64,000 nt of DNA from Rahnella laticis (GCF_015644585.1 NZ_JADOBI010000018.1:38857-102856), one strand, 5' to 3'; shown: positions 27,974-38,512, numbered from the stretch's first letter. Made by a program: numbers and translations. The notes: generated from the letters alone by a model not told the origin.

Positions 27974-28159
27974 ATGCTTATTCTAACTCGCCGAGTTGGT
28001 GAAACCCTCATGATTGGCGATGAGGTTACTGTTACCGTTTTAGGTGTCAAAGGTAATCAGGTGCGTATTGGTGTGAATGCGCCGAAAGAGGTTTCTGTTC
28101 ACCGTGAAGAGATTTATCAGCGTATCCAGGCTGAAAAGTCTCAACAGACGAGTTACTGA
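27974..28159 (+). CDS. csrA: carbon storage regulator CsrA
   Basis: CsrA is a global RNA-binding regulator that represses translation by binding GGA motifs in leaders. The 61-residue protein is typical ([20 protein letters not shown]...). The start follows caaggagc, whose GGA could itself be a CsrA site, matching the autoregulation known in E. coli. The 250 bp between alaS and csrA carries no gene and should hold its promoters. Confidence 0.98.
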   Translation: MLILTRRVGETLMIGDEVTVTVLGVKGNQVRIGVNAPKEVSVHREEIYQRIQAEKSQQTSY

Positions 28160-28484
28160 TTTACGAGGCGTCTCGTCGATGACGAGGCGCTGAACTTCCT
28201 TTCTGCTCGTTTTTGATTTTTCCCCCCTTAATTTACTGCCTCCCCGGTTTTTATTTTCCTTCTGCGGCTTCTTCCAAACCTGTCATTTTTTAAAAACTAA
28301 GCCTTTTTTCTGACCACTGAGCCCCTTTATTGCCTTCAAACTGCTCAGGTTGAGCGTGAAATGTCCAAACGGGTGATTGTTAGGAAAAAAGGGTTTGACT
28401 TATAAGGGCCAGAAAGTAATATGTGCGCCACGCAGTGCCGATGAGCTTAAACAAAGTTAGTCAGCACACTCGCAAGAGGCGTAT
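28160..28484. other. non-coding region between csrA and the tRNA cluster
   Basis: No credible gene. A hairpin just after csrA (about 28166-28190, gcgtctcgtc/gacgaggcgc) may end csrA transcription. The last 120 bp must contain the promoter of the tRNA operon. Confidence 0.5.
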
Positions 28485-28577
28485 GGTGAGGTGGCCGAGA
28501 GGCTGAAGGCGCTCCCCTGCTAAGGGAGTATGCGGTCAAAAGCTGCATCCGGGGTTCGAATCCCCGCCTCACCGCCA
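28485..28577 (+). tRNA. tRNA-Ser (anticodon GCU)
   Basis: A 93-nt class II tRNA with a complete cloverleaf, long variable arm, anticodon GCT in ctcccctgctaagggag, TTCGAAT in the T loop, and an encoded CCA end. It corresponds to E. coli serV next to the argVYZQ cluster. Confidence 0.97.
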
Positions 28578-28585
28578 TTTAAAAT

Positions 28586-28662
28586 GCACCCATAGCTCAG
28601 CTGGATAGAGTACTCGGCTACGAACCGAGCGGTCGGAAGTTCGAATCTTCCTGGGTGCACCA
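28586..28662 (+). tRNA. tRNA-Arg (anticodon ACG), copy 1
   Basis: A 77-nt tRNA with anticodon ACG in ctcggctacgaaccgag and an encoded CCA end. It lies 8 nt after tRNA-Ser, so the two are in one transcript. A34 would be edited to inosine by TadA. Confidence 0.97.
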
Positions 28663-28772
28663 TACTTTCCAGAGCGTATGTTGATTTGCAATCAAATGAG
28701 CGTGACGGGCAAAGGCGAAAGCTGATGCAGTACGGAAAAATGGTCAGGTAAATCTGCAGTAAGAATCAAAAT

Positions 28773-28849
28773 GCACCCATAGCTCAGCTGGATAGAGTAC
28801 TCGGCTACGAACCGAGCGGTCGGAAGTTCGAATCTTCCTGGGTGCACCA
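28773..28849 (+). tRNA. tRNA-Arg (anticodon ACG), copy 2
   Basis: Identical in sequence to copy 1; the 110-bp spacer between them holds no gene. Confidence 0.97.
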
Positions 28850-28894
28850 TTCTTCCTCTTAGTATTTTCCGAAAAAACTCAGCACGACCCCAAT

Positions 28895-28971
28895 GCACCC
28901 ATAGCTCAGCTGGATAGAGTACTCGGCTACGAACCGAGCGGTCGGAAGTTCGAATCTTCCTGGGTGCACCA
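28895..28971 (+). tRNA. tRNA-Arg (anticodon ACG), copy 3
   Basis: Identical to copies 1 and 2, and the last tRNA before the operon terminator. Confidence 0.97.
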
Positions 28972-29010
28972 TATTTAAGATGCCGAAATGATTTAGCTCA
29001 TACGGTATTA

Positions 29011-29038
29011 GAAAAACCCGCTTCGGCGGGTTTTTTGC
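29011..29038 (+). terminator. terminator of the tRNA operon
   Basis: aaaacccgc ttcg gcgggtttttt, a tetraloop hairpin with a strong T-run. Confidence 0.92.
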
Positions 29039-29192
29039 TTTCTACTTTTTCTCTCTGATTTCCTCCCTTCTTTTTCATTTCCCTGATTTTTCTGACGTGT
29101 TCGGATGTGCTGTAGGTGTGGACAAAATGCGACTTTCGCCAGACTTTGCGATAAAGTAGTTTTCCTGTTTTTTCGTGATCATGGAGCATTCG

Positions 29193-29759
29193 ATGTACGA
29201 TCGATACGAAGGGCTAATATTTGATATGGATGGCACCATATTGGATACCGAACCTACGCACCGTAAGGCATGGCATCAGGTATTGACCAAATACAGTATG
29301 CATTATGATGTCGAATCCATGGTCGCTCTGAATGGTTCTCCAACCTGGCATATTGCCCGGTTTGTTATCGACAGCAATAACGTCGAAATGGATCCCCATC
29401 TTCTTGCCGCAGAAAAGACTGCTGCCGTGCAGGAAATGTTGCTTGATACCGTGCGTCCTTTGCCATTAATTGATGTCGTGAAGGCTTATCATGGCCGCCG
29501 GCCAATGGCGGTAGGGACGGGCAGTGAACACTGGATGGCGGATGCGTTGTTGCGTCATCTTGGGCTGCGCGATTGTTTTGATGCGATCGTGGGTGCAAAT
29601 GATGTGCAAAACCACAAACCGGCACCCGACACCTTTTTGCGCTGCGCTGAGTTAATCGGCGTGCCTCCTGAAAAATGCGTTGTGTTTGAAGACGCAGATT
29701 TCGGTATTGAGGCGGCCCGGCGCGCCAATATGGATTTTGTGGACGTGCGTACGCTGTGA
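29193..29759 (+). CDS. yqaB: HAD-family fructose-1-phosphate/6-phosphogluconate phosphatase YqaB
   Basis: This is a haloacid-dehalogenase-type sugar phosphatase. The start at 29193 gives MYDRYEGLIFDMDGTILD, matching E. coli YqaB, with a ggag ribosome binding site. HAD motif I is DMDGT, motif II VGTGS, motif III the Lys in NHKPAPDTF, motif IV VFEDADFGI. The length is 188 residues. Its stop overlaps the GTG start of yqaA. Confidence 0.93.
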   Translation: MYDRYEGLIFDMDGTILDTEPTHRKAWHQVLTKYSMHYDVESMVALNGSPTWHIARFVIDSNNVEMDPHLLAAEKTAAVQEMLLDTVRPLPLIDVVKAYHGRRPMAVGTGSEHWMADALLRHLGLRDCFDAIVGANDVQNHKPAPDTFLRCAELIGVPPEKCVVFEDADFGIEAARRANMDFVDVRTL

Positions 29760-30184
29760 GCAGTGTTGTGGCGCTGGCTTCATTATTTGGCAGCAGTTTT
29801 CTCAGCGCGACATTATTGCCCGGAAATTCAGAAGTCTTATTAGTCGCTTTATTGTCAGCTGGCAACGCAATGCCAGCGGCATTGGTTTTGTCTGCAACTG
29901 TTGGCAATACCTTAGGTGGCATAACCAACGTCATCATCGGACGCTTTGTGCCGCAGCTCAAACCGCAACGTGGACTTGATGTTGCACAGAACTGGCTGAA
30001 GCGTTTTGGACCGGCAGCATTGTTGCTGAGCTGGTTGCCGGTGATTGGCGATGTGTTGTGCGTGTTAGCAGGTTGGCTGCGAATGCCATGGGGCCCGGTG
30101 GTCTTTTTCATGTTGATTGGAAAAGCAGTGCGTTACATCGTTTTGGCTGTTGTGACGTTACAGGGGCTTTCATGGTTCGGTTAG
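29756..30184 (+). CDS. yqaA: YqaA, DedA-like inner-membrane protein
   Basis: The protein has 142 residues with a GTG start that overlaps the yqaB stop, so translation is coupled. It has three or four hydrophobic segments and the SNARE-associated/DedA pattern ([48 protein letters not shown]). The family is implicated in membrane lipid or ion transport; the specific role of YqaA is not established. Confidence 0.9.
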   Translation: MSSVVALASLFGSSFLSATLLPGNSEVLLVALLSAGNAMPAALVLSATVGNTLGGITNVIIGRFVPQLKPQRGLDVAQNWLKRFGPAALLLSWLPVIGDVLCVLAGWLRMPWGPVVFFMLIGKAVRYIVLAVVTLQGLSWFG

Positions 30185-30269
30185 ATTGGCATCAGTTATC
30201 AATTATGGTCACATCTATGCAGATTCAGTATGCTTGCAAATTAATGGTTTCACCGAGCGGGAGGTCAAT

Positions 30270-31844
30270 TTGATCCCGGATGTATCTCAGGCGCTTTCCT
30301 GGTTGGAAGCCCATCCTCAGGCATTAAAAGGTATTCGTCGCGGTATCGAGCGTGAAACGCTTCGTGTTAACGCTGATGGTTCACTGGCGACAACGGGACA
30401 CCCTGAGTCCCTGGGTGCGGCTTTGACGCACCGCTGGATCACGACCGATTTTGCAGAAGCCTTATTAGAATTTATTACTCCCGTCGATGACAATATTGAG
30501 CATCTGATGGCGTTTCTGCGTGACATTCACCGTCACGTTGCCCGTGAATTGGGTGATGAACGCATGTGGCCGTTCAGCATGCCGTGCTTCATCGAATCCG
30601 GGCAGGATATCGAGCTGGCGCAGTACGGTTCGTCTAATGTCGGGCTTTTCAAAACCTTGTATCGCGAAGGCCTGAAGAATCGTTACGGCGCGCTGATGCA
30701 GGTGATTTCCGGCATCCACTATAATTTCTCGCTGCCGCTGTCTTTCTGGCAGGAACGTCTGGGTGTTACGGATGTTGAAAGCGGGAAAGAAGCGATTTCA
30801 GCGGGCTACTTTAAGCTGATCCGCAATTATTACCGCTTTGGCTGGGTGATCCCGTATCTGTTTGGTGCGTCACCTGCGATCTGTAAATCTTTCCTGAAAG
30901 GGCGTGAAACAGATCTGCCATTTGAATATACCGATTCCGGATTGTGCTATTTGCCGTACGCCACCTCGTTGCGTCTGAGTGATTTGGGCTATACCAACAA
31001 ATCACAGAGCAATCTGGGGATCACGTTTAACGATCTGGAAACGTACGTTCAGGGCGTGAAGAAAGCGATTCGTACCCCTTCTGCGGAATACGCGGAAATG
31101 GGTGTGAAGAAAGACGGTAAATACCTGCAACTGAACACCAATGTGTTACAGATTGAGAACGAACTTTATGCGCCAATCCGTCCTAAGCGGGTCACCAAAT
31201 CAGGTGAAACCCCTTCTGACGCGCTGATGCGCAGCGGGATCGAATACATTGAAGTCCGTTCGCTGGACGTCAATCCGTTCTCCCCTGTGGGCATCGATGC
31301 GACCCAGGCGCGTTTCCTCGATCTGTTTTTGGTATGGTGTGCCTTAGCGGACGCACCGGAAATGAACAGTGATGAGCTGCTTTGTACGCGCAAAAACTGG
31401 AACCGCGTCATCCTCGAAGGTCGTAAACCGGGTCAGACGATTGGTATTGGTTGCAACGATGAGCGCAAGCCGCTGGTCAGCGTCGGGAATGCGTTGTTTG
31501 CTGATTTGAGCCGGGTGGCACAGGTTATGGACGAGCAGAACGGCGATCACCTTTATCAGGACGTCTGCAAAGAACTGGTTGCTGCGTTTGATGATCCTGA
31601 ACTGACGTATTCTGCGCGGATCCTTAAAGATCTGAAACAGCAGGGCGGCGTGGGCAGTCTTGGGCTGGAACTGGCAGAAAAGTATCGTCAGATGCTGGTG
31701 AGTGAACCGCTGGAAGTTTTAGATGCCAGTGCATTAATGGCAGAGCAGGACGGTTCATGGCAACGTCAGCGCAAACTGGAAGCGGGTGATACGCTAAGCT
31801 TTGAAGAATATCTGGCTGCGAACGCAGGCAGTGCTGAAGAGTAG
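30270..31844 (+). CDS. gshA: glutamate-cysteine ligase
   Basis: GshA makes gamma-glutamylcysteine, the first and rate-limiting step of glutathione synthesis. I place the start at the TTG at 30270 (protein [17 protein letters not shown]) because a GGGAGG ribosome binding site stands just before it and E. coli gshA also uses TTG. The 524-residue protein is close to family length (518). Conserved segments include [39 protein letters not shown] and [16 protein letters not shown]. Confidence 0.97.
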   Translation: MIPDVSQALSWLEAHPQALKGIRRGIERETLRVNADGSLATTGHPESLGAALTHRWITTDFAEALLEFITPVDDNIEHLMAFLRDIHRHVARELGDERMWPFSMPCFIESGQDIELAQYGSSNVGLFKTLYREGLKNRYGALMQVISGIHYNFSLPLSFWQERLGVTDVESGKEAISAGYFKLIRNYYRFGWVIPYLFGASPAICKSFLKGRETDLPFEYTDSGLCYLPYATSLRLSDLGYTNKSQSNLGITFNDLETYVQGVKKAIRTPSAEYAEMGVKKDGKYLQLNTNVLQIENELYAPIRPKRVTKSGETPSDALMRSGIEYIEVRSLDVNPFSPVGIDATQARFLDLFLVWCALADAPEMNSDELLCTRKNWNRVILEGRKPGQTIGIGCNDERKPLVSVGNALFADLSRVAQVMDEQNGDHLYQDVCKELVAAFDDPELTYSARILKDLKQQGGVGSLGLELAEKYRQMLVSEPLEVLDASALMAEQDGSWQRQRKLEAGDTLSFEEYLAANAGSAEE

Positions 31845-31851
31845 AAAAGAA

Positions 31852-31876
31852 AAAGGCCACAATCAATGTGGCCAAA
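31852..31876 (+). terminator. possible terminator after gshA
   Basis: Inverted repeat aaggccaca / tgtggccaa just after the stop, with only a weak T/A tail. Confidence 0.5.
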
Positions 31877-32001
31877 TAAACATCTCTGTTTACAGGGATG
31901 ATGATAACAAATGCGCGTCTTTCACTAATTAAGACCCGCATGCTGGGAAAAGGTTTCCTGAGTTCGTAAAAAAAATTAATTTATTTAGGAGAGGTGACGA
32001 T

Positions 32002-32517
32002 ATGCCACTGTTGGATAGCTTTACCGTAGACCATACCCGTATGGCAGCACCTGCTGTTCGCGTCGCAAAAACCATGAAAACCCCGCACGGGGATACCATC
32101 ACTGTGTTCGATCTGCGCTTCTGCCGCCCGAATATTGAAGTGATGCCTGAACGCGGTATTCATACGCTGGAGCACCTGTTCGCGGGGTTCATGCGTAACC
32201 ACCTGAATGGCAACGGCGTGGAGATCATTGATATTTCTCCAATGGGCTGCCGTACGGGTTTCTACATGAGCCTGATCGGTGTACCGGAAGAGCAATTTGT
32301 TGCTGATGCCTGGAAAGCGGCGATGGCAGATGTTCTGAAAGTGAAAGAACAGCGTCAAATCCCTGAGCTGAATGAATATCAGTGCGGTACTTACGAGATG
32401 CATTCCCTGAAAGAAGCTCAGGAAATTGCGCAACACATTCTCGATCACGACGTAGTTGTGAACCGTAACGACGATCTGGCTCTGCCAAAAGAAAAACTGT
32501 CCGAACTGCACATCTAG
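32002..32517 (+). CDS. luxS: S-ribosylhomocysteine lyase LuxS
   Basis: LuxS converts S-ribosylhomocysteine to homocysteine and DPD, the precursor of autoinducer-2. The 171-residue protein carries the metal-binding HTLEH motif ([14 protein letters not shown]) and the catalytic Cys in [11 protein letters not shown], plus the later CGTYEMHSL. It has an aggagg ribosome binding site. Adjacency to gshA is usual in enterobacteria. Confidence 0.98.
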   Translation: MPLLDSFTVDHTRMAAPAVRVAKTMKTPHGDTITVFDLRFCRPNIEVMPERGIHTLEHLFAGFMRNHLNGNGVEIIDISPMGCRTGFYMSLIGVPEEQFVADAWKAAMADVLKVKEQRQIPELNEYQCGTYEMHSLKEAQEIAQHILDHDVVVNRNDDLALPKEKLSELHI

Positions 32518-32534
32518 TTTTAGCGTGTTGCAGG

Positions 32535-32567
32535 TAAAAAAAAGACGCGATGTTCGCGTCTTTTTTA
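32535..32567. terminator. bidirectional terminator between luxS and corB
   Basis: aaaaaaagacgcga tgt tcgcgtcttttttat, with A- and T-runs on both sides of the stem, between convergent genes. Confidence 0.9.
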
Positions 32568-32585
32568 TGTCTTTTATTCAGCGGA

Positions 32586-33875
32586 TTAGCGTTGATTTAC
32601 GCTGGTTTGCAAGGGCTGTAACGGACGAACCTGAACTTGCTTGATCATATTGTCCTGCACATCGAGAATTTCGACTTCGTAATCTTCAATGCGCAAACTG
32701 GTGCCGATAGTCGGGATATCTTCCAGCACTTCCAGAAGCATGCCGTTGATGGTTCGCGGCCCGTCGGCAGGCAGATGCCAGTTAAACGCTTTGTTCAGCT
32801 CACGGACGTTCGCGCTGCCTTCAATCAGTACAGAGCCGTCGCTTTGGGGGGTGACTTCTTCAGCCAGCGTAGGCGACATCGACGTTGTGAAATCACCGAC
32901 GATCTCTTCAAGAATATCTTCGACGGTCACCAGCCCCTGAATATCACCATATTCATCGACCACAATGCCCACTTTCTTTTTATTGCGCTGGAATTTTACC
33001 AGCTGAATGTTCAGCGGCGTACCTTCCGGAATGTAGTAAATCTCGTCCGCAGCGCGCAGCAGGTTTTCTTTGGTGAATTCTTTCTTCTCGGTCATCAGGC
33101 GATACGCTTCGCGTAAACGCAGCATGCCGATCGCATCATCAAGCGAGTCGCGGTACAGCACAATGCGGCCATGCGGTGAGTGCGTGAGCTGGCGGATGAT
33201 GGACTTCCAGTCGTCGTTAATGTCGATACCGACGATTTCATTACGCGGCACCATGATGTCATCAACGGACACTTTTTCGAGGTCCAGAACGGAAAGCAGC
33301 ATGTCCTGATTGCGGCGTGAGATTTGCGAGCGCGATTCATTCACGATAGTACGCAGCTCTTCTTTGCTCACGGCATCACTCAGGCTGGCCGTGGTTTTGA
33401 TACCAAACATACGCATCAGCAGACGTGAGAGACTGTTCAGGATCCACACCAGTGGCATCATGATTTTTTGCAGCGGGCGCAACAAAATGCTGCTCGGAAA
33501 AGCAATGCGTTCAGGATTGAGGGCTGCGAAGGTTTTCGGCAGAACTTCAGCAAACAGCAGAACCACGAAAGTCAGCACGCCGGTCGCAATCGCGACGCCG
33601 GCATCGCCATACAGGCGGATACCCACAATGGTTGCCAGAGCGGAAGCAAGAATGTTGACCAGGTTGTTGCCGATGAGCACGAGGCTGATCAGCTGGTCAG
33701 GGCGTTTTAACAGCTTTTCGACGCGACGCGCCGCACGGTTACCCTGTTTGGCCAGGTGACGTAACCGGTAACGGTTGAGTGTCATCATACCGGTTTCGGA
33801 GGCTGAAAAATAAGCCGAAACCACCACCATGATGATCAATGTGATGATCAGGGTTGTTGTCGAGACGTGCTCCAA
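32586..33875 (-). CDS. corB: CNNM/CorB-type transporter-associated protein (YfjD)
   Basis: This 429-residue protein is linked to magnesium/cobalt homeostasis. It has an N-terminal CNNM domain with three or four membrane helices (first about 8-24, TLIITLIIMVVVSAYFSASE), a pair of CBS domains (VDDIMVPRNEIVGID..., YYIPEGTPLNIQLVKFQ...) with VDEYGDIQGLVTVEDILEEIVGD, and a C-terminal CorC_HlyC domain (GSANVRELNKAFNW). It lies 16 nt after ypjD, so the two form an operon. Confidence 0.92.
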   Translation of the reverse strand: MEHVSTTTLIITLIIMVVVSAYFSASETGMMTLNRYRLRHLAKQGNRAARRVEKLLKRPDQLISLVLIGNNLVNILASALATIVGIRLYGDAGVAIATGVLTFVVLLFAEVLPKTFAALNPERIAFPSSILLRPLQKIMMPLVWILNSLSRLLMRMFGIKTTASLSDAVSKEELRTIVNESRSQISRRNQDMLLSVLDLEKVSVDDIMVPRNEIVGIDINDDWKSIIRQLTHSPHGRIVLYRDSLDDAIGMLRLREAYRLMTEKKEFTKENLLRAADEIYYIPEGTPLNIQLVKFQRNKKKVGIVVDEYGDIQGLVTVEDILEEIVGDFTTSMSPTLAEEVTPQSDGSVLIEGSANVRELNKAFNWHLPADGPRTINGMLLEVLEDIPTIGTSLRIEDYEVEILDVQDNMIKQVQVRPLQPLQTSVNQR

Positions 33876-33891
33876 CGGGTATTCCTTTTGA

Positions 33892-34683
33892 TTAGTGAAC
33901 CATGATTTGCTGGATCAGGCGACTGCCGAAATAGGCAAGTGTCAGTAAGATGGCGCCTGCCATGCTGAACCATACCACGCGGCGGCCACGCCAGCCTTCG
34001 TGATAATGCCCCCACAGCAGGACGATATAAACGAACCATGCCAGTATCGATAAGACAGCCTTGTCGATATTCTCCGGGCTGAACAGGTTGTTTAAATACA
34101 GTAATCCGGTGCACAGCGTCAGCGTCAGTAAAATGACGCCAATCTGGGTGATGTGAAATAATTTACGCTCGATGGTCATCAGCGGAGGCATATCCGCCGT
34201 GAACGTCAGCCGTTTGTTCTTCAGCTGATAATCGAGCCACGCCAGCTGAAGCGCGTACAATGCGGCAATCATCAGCGTGGCGTAAGAGAACAGTGCCAGG
34301 CCGATGTGCACCAGCAAGCCTTTGCTTTCTTCCAGATGCGTGATGAATTCGCCCGGAAGGAAAGTGACAAACGCCAGGTTGATCAGCGAGAAACTGTAAA
34401 CAATCGGCAAAATAAACCAGCCACGGTTGCGTGACGCAACAATGGTCATCACGGTGCCGATGATTAAACTCACGACCGAACCGATGTTCACCAGACTTAG
34501 GTTCTGCCCGGTGCTGACGTCGAAGATGCGTTCCTGCAATGCGACCGCGTGGCAAACCAGTGCCACGACAACAGAAACCAAGGCTAACCGCCGGTATGCG
34601 CTGTTCTTCCGGATAATGCTCGGAATGATCAGTGCAAGGCTGAGCAGATAGGCCAACATGGCGACGAGAGCAAAAACTGACAT
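33892..34683 (-). CDS. ypjD: YpjD (CorE), CcsA-like inner-membrane protein
   Basis: From the ATG at 34683 (MSVFALVAMLAYLLSLALI) the protein has 263 residues, the same as E. coli YpjD. A longer in-frame reading to 34884 would overlap ffh and adds non-conserved sequence, so I rejected it. It has eight hydrophobic segments and the cytochrome-c-assembly pattern, with conserved HIGLALFSYATLMIA and WGHYHEGWRGRRVVWF. It is linked genetically with corB in ion homeostasis in relatives. Confidence 0.93.
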   Translation of the reverse strand: MSVFALVAMLAYLLSLALIIPSIIRKNSAYRRLALVSVVVALVCHAVALQERIFDVSTGQNLSLVNIGSVVSLIIGTVMTIVASRNRGWFILPIVYSFSLINLAFVTFLPGEFITHLEESKGLLVHIGLALFSYATLMIAALYALQLAWLDYQLKNKRLTFTADMPPLMTIERKLFHITQIGVILLTLTLCTGLLYLNNLFSPENIDKAVLSILAWFVYIVLLWGHYHEGWRGRRVVWFSMAGAILLTLAYFGSRLIQQIMVH

Positions 34684-34847
34684 AGCGTTTCGGTAGCATC
34701 GAAAAGTGAATGAGAACCGCAGTATAACGTTACCCGCGTCACGCTCCAACCTATCTGAGATGCCAAAGCAGAGATCGTCCGCGCTTCGTGTTATAATCCC
34801 GCAATTACGTCGCAAAAGCGGCCTGTCATTACGTTGAGCAAGAGACG

Positions 34848-36209
34848 ATGTTTGAGAATTTAAGCGATCGATTGTCGCGCACACTGCGCAATATCAGCGG
34901 CCGCGGGCGGCTGACCGAAGAAAATATCAAAGAGACATTACGTGAAGTGCGTATGGCGTTACTGGAAGCGGACGTTGCGCTGCCGGTCGTTCGCGACTTC
35001 ATCAACCGGGTGAAAGAGAGCGCTGTTGGCCATGAGGTCAATAAGAGTCTGACGCCGGGTCAGGAATTCGTCAAAATTGTCCAGAAAGAACTGGAAACCG
35101 CGATGGGCGAGGCTAATACCGAGCTCAACTTAGCGGCGCAGCCACCGGCTGTCGTTCTGATGGCGGGTTTACAAGGTGCGGGTAAAACCACCAGCGTCGG
35201 TAAACTGGCGAAATTCCTGAAAGAAAAGAAAAAGAAAAAAGTGCTGGTGGTCTCCGCCGACGTTTATCGCCCTGCGGCGATCAAACAGCTGGAAACCCTG
35301 GCGCAGCAAGTTGAAGTGGATTTCTTCGCATCTGATGCGCAGGAAAAGCCGGTGGATATCGTCACTCGCGCCCTGCAACAGGCGAAACTGAAATTCTACG
35401 ACGTTCTGATTGTCGATACCGCCGGCCGTTTACACGTCGACGAAGCGATGATGGACGAAATCAAACAGGTTCATGCCGCGATTAATCCGGTAGAAACACT
35501 GTTTGTGGTCGATGCCATGACCGGTCAGGATGCGGCGAATACCGCTAAAGCGTTTAACGAAGCGCTGCCGCTGACCGGTGTGATCCTGACGAAAGTCGAC
35601 GGTGACGCCCGTGGTGGTGCTGCACTGTCGATTCGCCACATTACCGGCAAACCAATTAAATTCCTGGGCATGGGTGAAAAAACCGATGCGCTGGAGCCGT
35701 TCCACCCTGATCGTATCGCGTCCCGCATTTTGGGCATGGGCGACGTGCTTTCTCTTATCGAAGATATTGAGAGCAAAGTTGACCGCGCACAGGCTGAGAA
35801 ACTGGCCAACAAGCTTAAAAAAGGCGATGGCTTTGACCTGACCGACTTCCTCGAGCAGCTCAAGCAAATGCGTAATATGGGCGGCATGGCGAGCATGATG
35901 AGCAAATTGCCGGGCGTGGGTCAGTTGCCTGACAACGTCAAATCTCAGATGGACGACAAGGTTCTGGTGCGTATGGAAGCGATCATCAACTCGATGACGA
36001 TGAAAGAACGCGCTAAACCAGAAATTATTAAAGGTTCCCGCAAGCGCCGTATCGCGCTGGGTTCCGGCATGCAGGTGCAGGACGTTAACCGCTTACTCAA
36101 GCAGTTCGACGATATGCAGCGCATGATGAAGAAAATGAAGAATGGCGGCATGGCGAAAATGATGCGTGGCATGAAGGGTATGATGCCACCAGGTTTCCCG
36201 GGCCGTTAA
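34848..36209 (+). CDS. ffh: signal recognition particle protein Ffh
   Basis: Ffh binds 4.5S RNA and signal sequences and, with FtsY, delivers membrane proteins to the Sec translocon. The 453-residue protein has the N domain, the G domain with P-loop GLQGAGKTTSVGKLA, DTAGR (G3) and TKVDGD (G4), and the methionine-rich M domain (MRNMGGMASMMSKLPG, MQRMMKKMKNGGMAKMM). It is divergent from ypjD. Confidence 0.98.
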   Translation: MFENLSDRLSRTLRNISGRGRLTEENIKETLREVRMALLEADVALPVVRDFINRVKESAVGHEVNKSLTPGQEFVKIVQKELETAMGEANTELNLAAQPPAVVLMAGLQGAGKTTSVGKLAKFLKEKKKKKVLVVSADVYRPAAIKQLETLAQQVEVDFFASDAQEKPVDIVTRALQQAKLKFYDVLIVDTAGRLHVDEAMMDEIKQVHAAINPVETLFVVDAMTGQDAANTAKAFNEALPLTGVILTKVDGDARGGAALSIRHITGKPIKFLGMGEKTDALEPFHPDRIASRILGMGDVLSLIEDIESKVDRAQAEKLANKLKKGDGFDLTDFLEQLKQMRNMGGMASMMSKLPGVGQLPDNVKSQMDDKVLVRMEAIINSMTMKERAKPEIIKGSRKRRIALGSGMQVQDVNRLLKQFDDMQRMMKKMKNGGMAKMMRGMKGMMPPGFPGR

Positions 36210-36330
36210 TCGACATCACTGTCTATATATCAGCCACATAGGCGGCTCATGCAAAATGCGGTCTGGGCTATTTACGCTTTAGATTGCTTTTTGCGCCAAA
36301 ATGAGTAAAATTTTCGGGCTTTTTATATTG

Positions 36331-36369
36331 CAACCAGACCCCGTTCCCCGATGGGGTCTGGTTGTTTTA
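36331..36369 (+). terminator. terminator-like hairpin in the rpsP leader
   Basis: Near-perfect stem caaccagacccc / ggggtctggttg followed by ttttat, ending about 20 bp before the rpsP start. It can either end ffh transcription or act as an attenuator of the rpsP operon; E. coli has a comparable structure. Confidence 0.85.
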
Positions 36370-36387
36370 TTAACTAAAGAGGATGTT

Positions 36388-36636
36388 ATGGTAACAATTC
36401 GTTTAGCACGTGGCGGCGCAAAAAAGCGTCCGTTTTATCAAGTAGTAGTGACCGACAGCCGCAACGCTCGTGACGGTCGTTTCATCGAACGCGTAGGTTT
36501 CTTCAACCCATTGGCTTCTGGCCAGGCTGAAGCACTGCGTCTGGACCTGGATCGTATTACCCATTGGGTAGAACTGGGTGCAACCGTTTCTGATCGCGTT
36601 TCTTCGCTGATCAAAGACGCTAAGAAAGCAGCTTAA
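36388..36636 (+). CDS. rpsP: 30S ribosomal protein S16
   Basis: This 82-residue ribosomal protein bS16 ([20 protein letters not shown]...) binds 16S rRNA early in assembly. An aaagagg ribosome binding site precedes the ATG. An upstream ATG at 36301 would read through the terminator hairpin and was rejected. It is the first gene of the rpsP-rimM-trmD-rplS operon. Confidence 0.98.
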   Translation: MVTIRLARGGAKKRPFYQVVVTDSRNARDGRFIERVGFFNPLASGQAEALRLDLDRITHWVELGATVSDRVSSLIKDAKKAA

Positions 36637-36654
36637 TCTGTCGCGGTGGTGGCA

Positions 36655-37203
36655 ATGAGCAAGCAATCCAATCCAGTGGTACCCGCTGAGCCGTTAGTAC
36701 TCGGCAAAATGGGTTCAACATACGGCATTCGTGGTTGGCTCAGAGTGTTTTCATCCACCGAAGACGCTGAAAGCATCTTCGAATACCAGCCCTGGTTTAT
36801 CCAGCGTGCCGGTAAGTGGCAAGTTGTCGAGCTGGAAGGCTGGAAACGCCACACTCAGGACCTGATTATCAAAGTCAAAGGCGTTGATGACAGGGATGCA
36901 GCGAATCTTCTGACCAATTGCGAAATTGTTGTTGATTCAAAGCAGCTACCTCCACTGGAAGACGGTGACTATTACTGGAAAGACCTTTTTGGTTGCCAGG
37001 TAGTGACAACTTCCGGTTACGAACTGGGCAAAATCATCGATATGATGGAAACCGGTTCTAACGATGTGATGGTAGTCAAAGCCAACCTGAAAGATGCCTT
37101 CGGACTCAAGGAGCGGTTGATTCCGTTCCTCGATGGGCAGGTTATCAAGAAAGTCGATCTCACTACTCGCACTGTTGAAGTAGATTGGGATCCTGGTTTT
37201 TGA
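36655..37203 (+). CDS. rimM: ribosome maturation factor RimM
   Basis: RimM helps assemble the 30S head and binds S19. The protein has 182 residues from the ATG at 36655 ([13 protein letters not shown]). It has an N-terminal RimM domain ([18 protein letters not shown]) and a C-terminal PRC-barrel ([12 protein letters not shown] ... [11 protein letters not shown]). It lies 18 nt after rpsP. Confidence 0.97.
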   Translation: MSKQSNPVVPAEPLVLGKMGSTYGIRGWLRVFSSTEDAESIFEYQPWFIQRAGKWQVVELEGWKRHTQDLIIKVKGVDDRDAANLLTNCEIVVDSKQLPPLEDGDYYWKDLFGCQVVTTSGYELGKIIDMMETGSNDVMVVKANLKDAFGLKERLIPFLDGQVIKKVDLTTRTVEVDWDPGF

Positions 37204-37270
37204 CCTCCGTAACGTTTACTGATGTAAACAACGATGGGTTGAGCGATAAAGCATTCGAAAGGGGTAGGCT

Positions 37271-38038
37271 ATGTGGATTGGTATAATTAGCCTGTTTCCT
37301 GAGATGTTCCGCGCAATCACCGATTACGGGGTAACTGGCCGGGCAGTTAAAAATGGCCTGTTGAGCGTAAATTGCTGGAGTCCTCGCGACTTCGCATACG
37401 ACCGACATCGTACCGTGGACGAGCGCCCTTACGGCGGTGGTCCCGGCATGCTGATGATGGTGCAACCTTTACGGGAAGCTATTCATGCAGCAAAAGCAGC
37501 GGCAGGCGAAGGTGTGAAAGTGATTTATCTTTCACCTCAGGGACGCAAACTGGATCAAACCGGTGTGTGTGAACTGGCGGCTCATCAGAAAATTATTCTG
37601 GTTTGTGGTCGTTACGAAGGGATTGATGAGCGCGTAATCAAAACCGAAATTGATGAAGAATGGTCAATTGGCGATTATGTTCTCAGCGGTGGAGAGTTAC
37701 CGGCAATGACTCTGATTGATTCAGTTTCCCGCTTTATACCGGGCGTTCTGGGTCGTCAGGCTTCAGCAGAAGAAGATTCTTTCGCTGACGGATTGCTCGA
37801 TTGCCCCCACTATACCCGCCCTGAAGTGTTGGAAGGCATGGAAGTTCCGCCAGTTTTACTGTCGGGAAACCACGCTGATATACGTCGCTGGCGCCTGAAA
37901 CAGTCGCTGGGTCGAACCTGGCTTAGAAGACCTGAACTTCTGGAAAACCTAGCTCTGACTGACGAGCAAGAGGTGTTGCTGAGAGAGTTCCAAAAGGAAC
38001 ATCGACTCAGTCAACAAAACTATGAAGGGAACGCTTAA
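37271..38038 (+). CDS. trmD: tRNA (guanine-N1)-methyltransferase TrmD
   Basis: TrmD makes m1G37 in tRNAs, which prevents +1 frameshifting. It is a SPOUT methyltransferase of 255 residues with the trefoil-knot SAM site ([30 protein letters not shown]) and the N-terminal SLFPEMF. It is the third gene of the operon. Confidence 0.98.
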   Translation: MWIGIISLFPEMFRAITDYGVTGRAVKNGLLSVNCWSPRDFAYDRHRTVDERPYGGGPGMLMMVQPLREAIHAAKAAAGEGVKVIYLSPQGRKLDQTGVCELAAHQKIILVCGRYEGIDERVIKTEIDEEWSIGDYVLSGGELPAMTLIDSVSRFIPGVLGRQASAEEDSFADGLLDCPHYTRPEVLEGMEVPPVLLSGNHADIRRWRLKQSLGRTWLRRPELLENLALTDEQEVLLREFQKEHRLSQQNYEGNA

Positions 38039-38077
38039 GCGTTACGCTGAGCCCTCCCGATATATCAGTTTACCTAG

Positions 38078-38440
<363 letters not shown>

Positions 38441-38478
38441 GGTATCGCTAACGCGACATCGACTAGTTAATAGAGAAC

Positions 38479-38512
38479 AAGGGGTTAGCCATCGGCTAAC
38501 CCCTTTTTTTTG
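38479..38512 (+). terminator. terminator of the rpsP operon
   Basis: aaggggttagcc atc ggctaacccctttttttt, a strong hairpin with eight T residues. Confidence 0.93.

Noticed and set aside
28586..28971. tRNA-Arg repeats as phage attachment sites
   Set aside because: The repeats are full, identical, functional tRNA genes. No integrase or foreign DNA lies beside or between them.
34684..34884. Longer N-terminus of ypjD overlapping ffh
   Set aside because: Starting at 34683 gives exactly the family length and a normal hydrophobic N-terminus; the extension is not conserved and overlaps the divergent ffh start.
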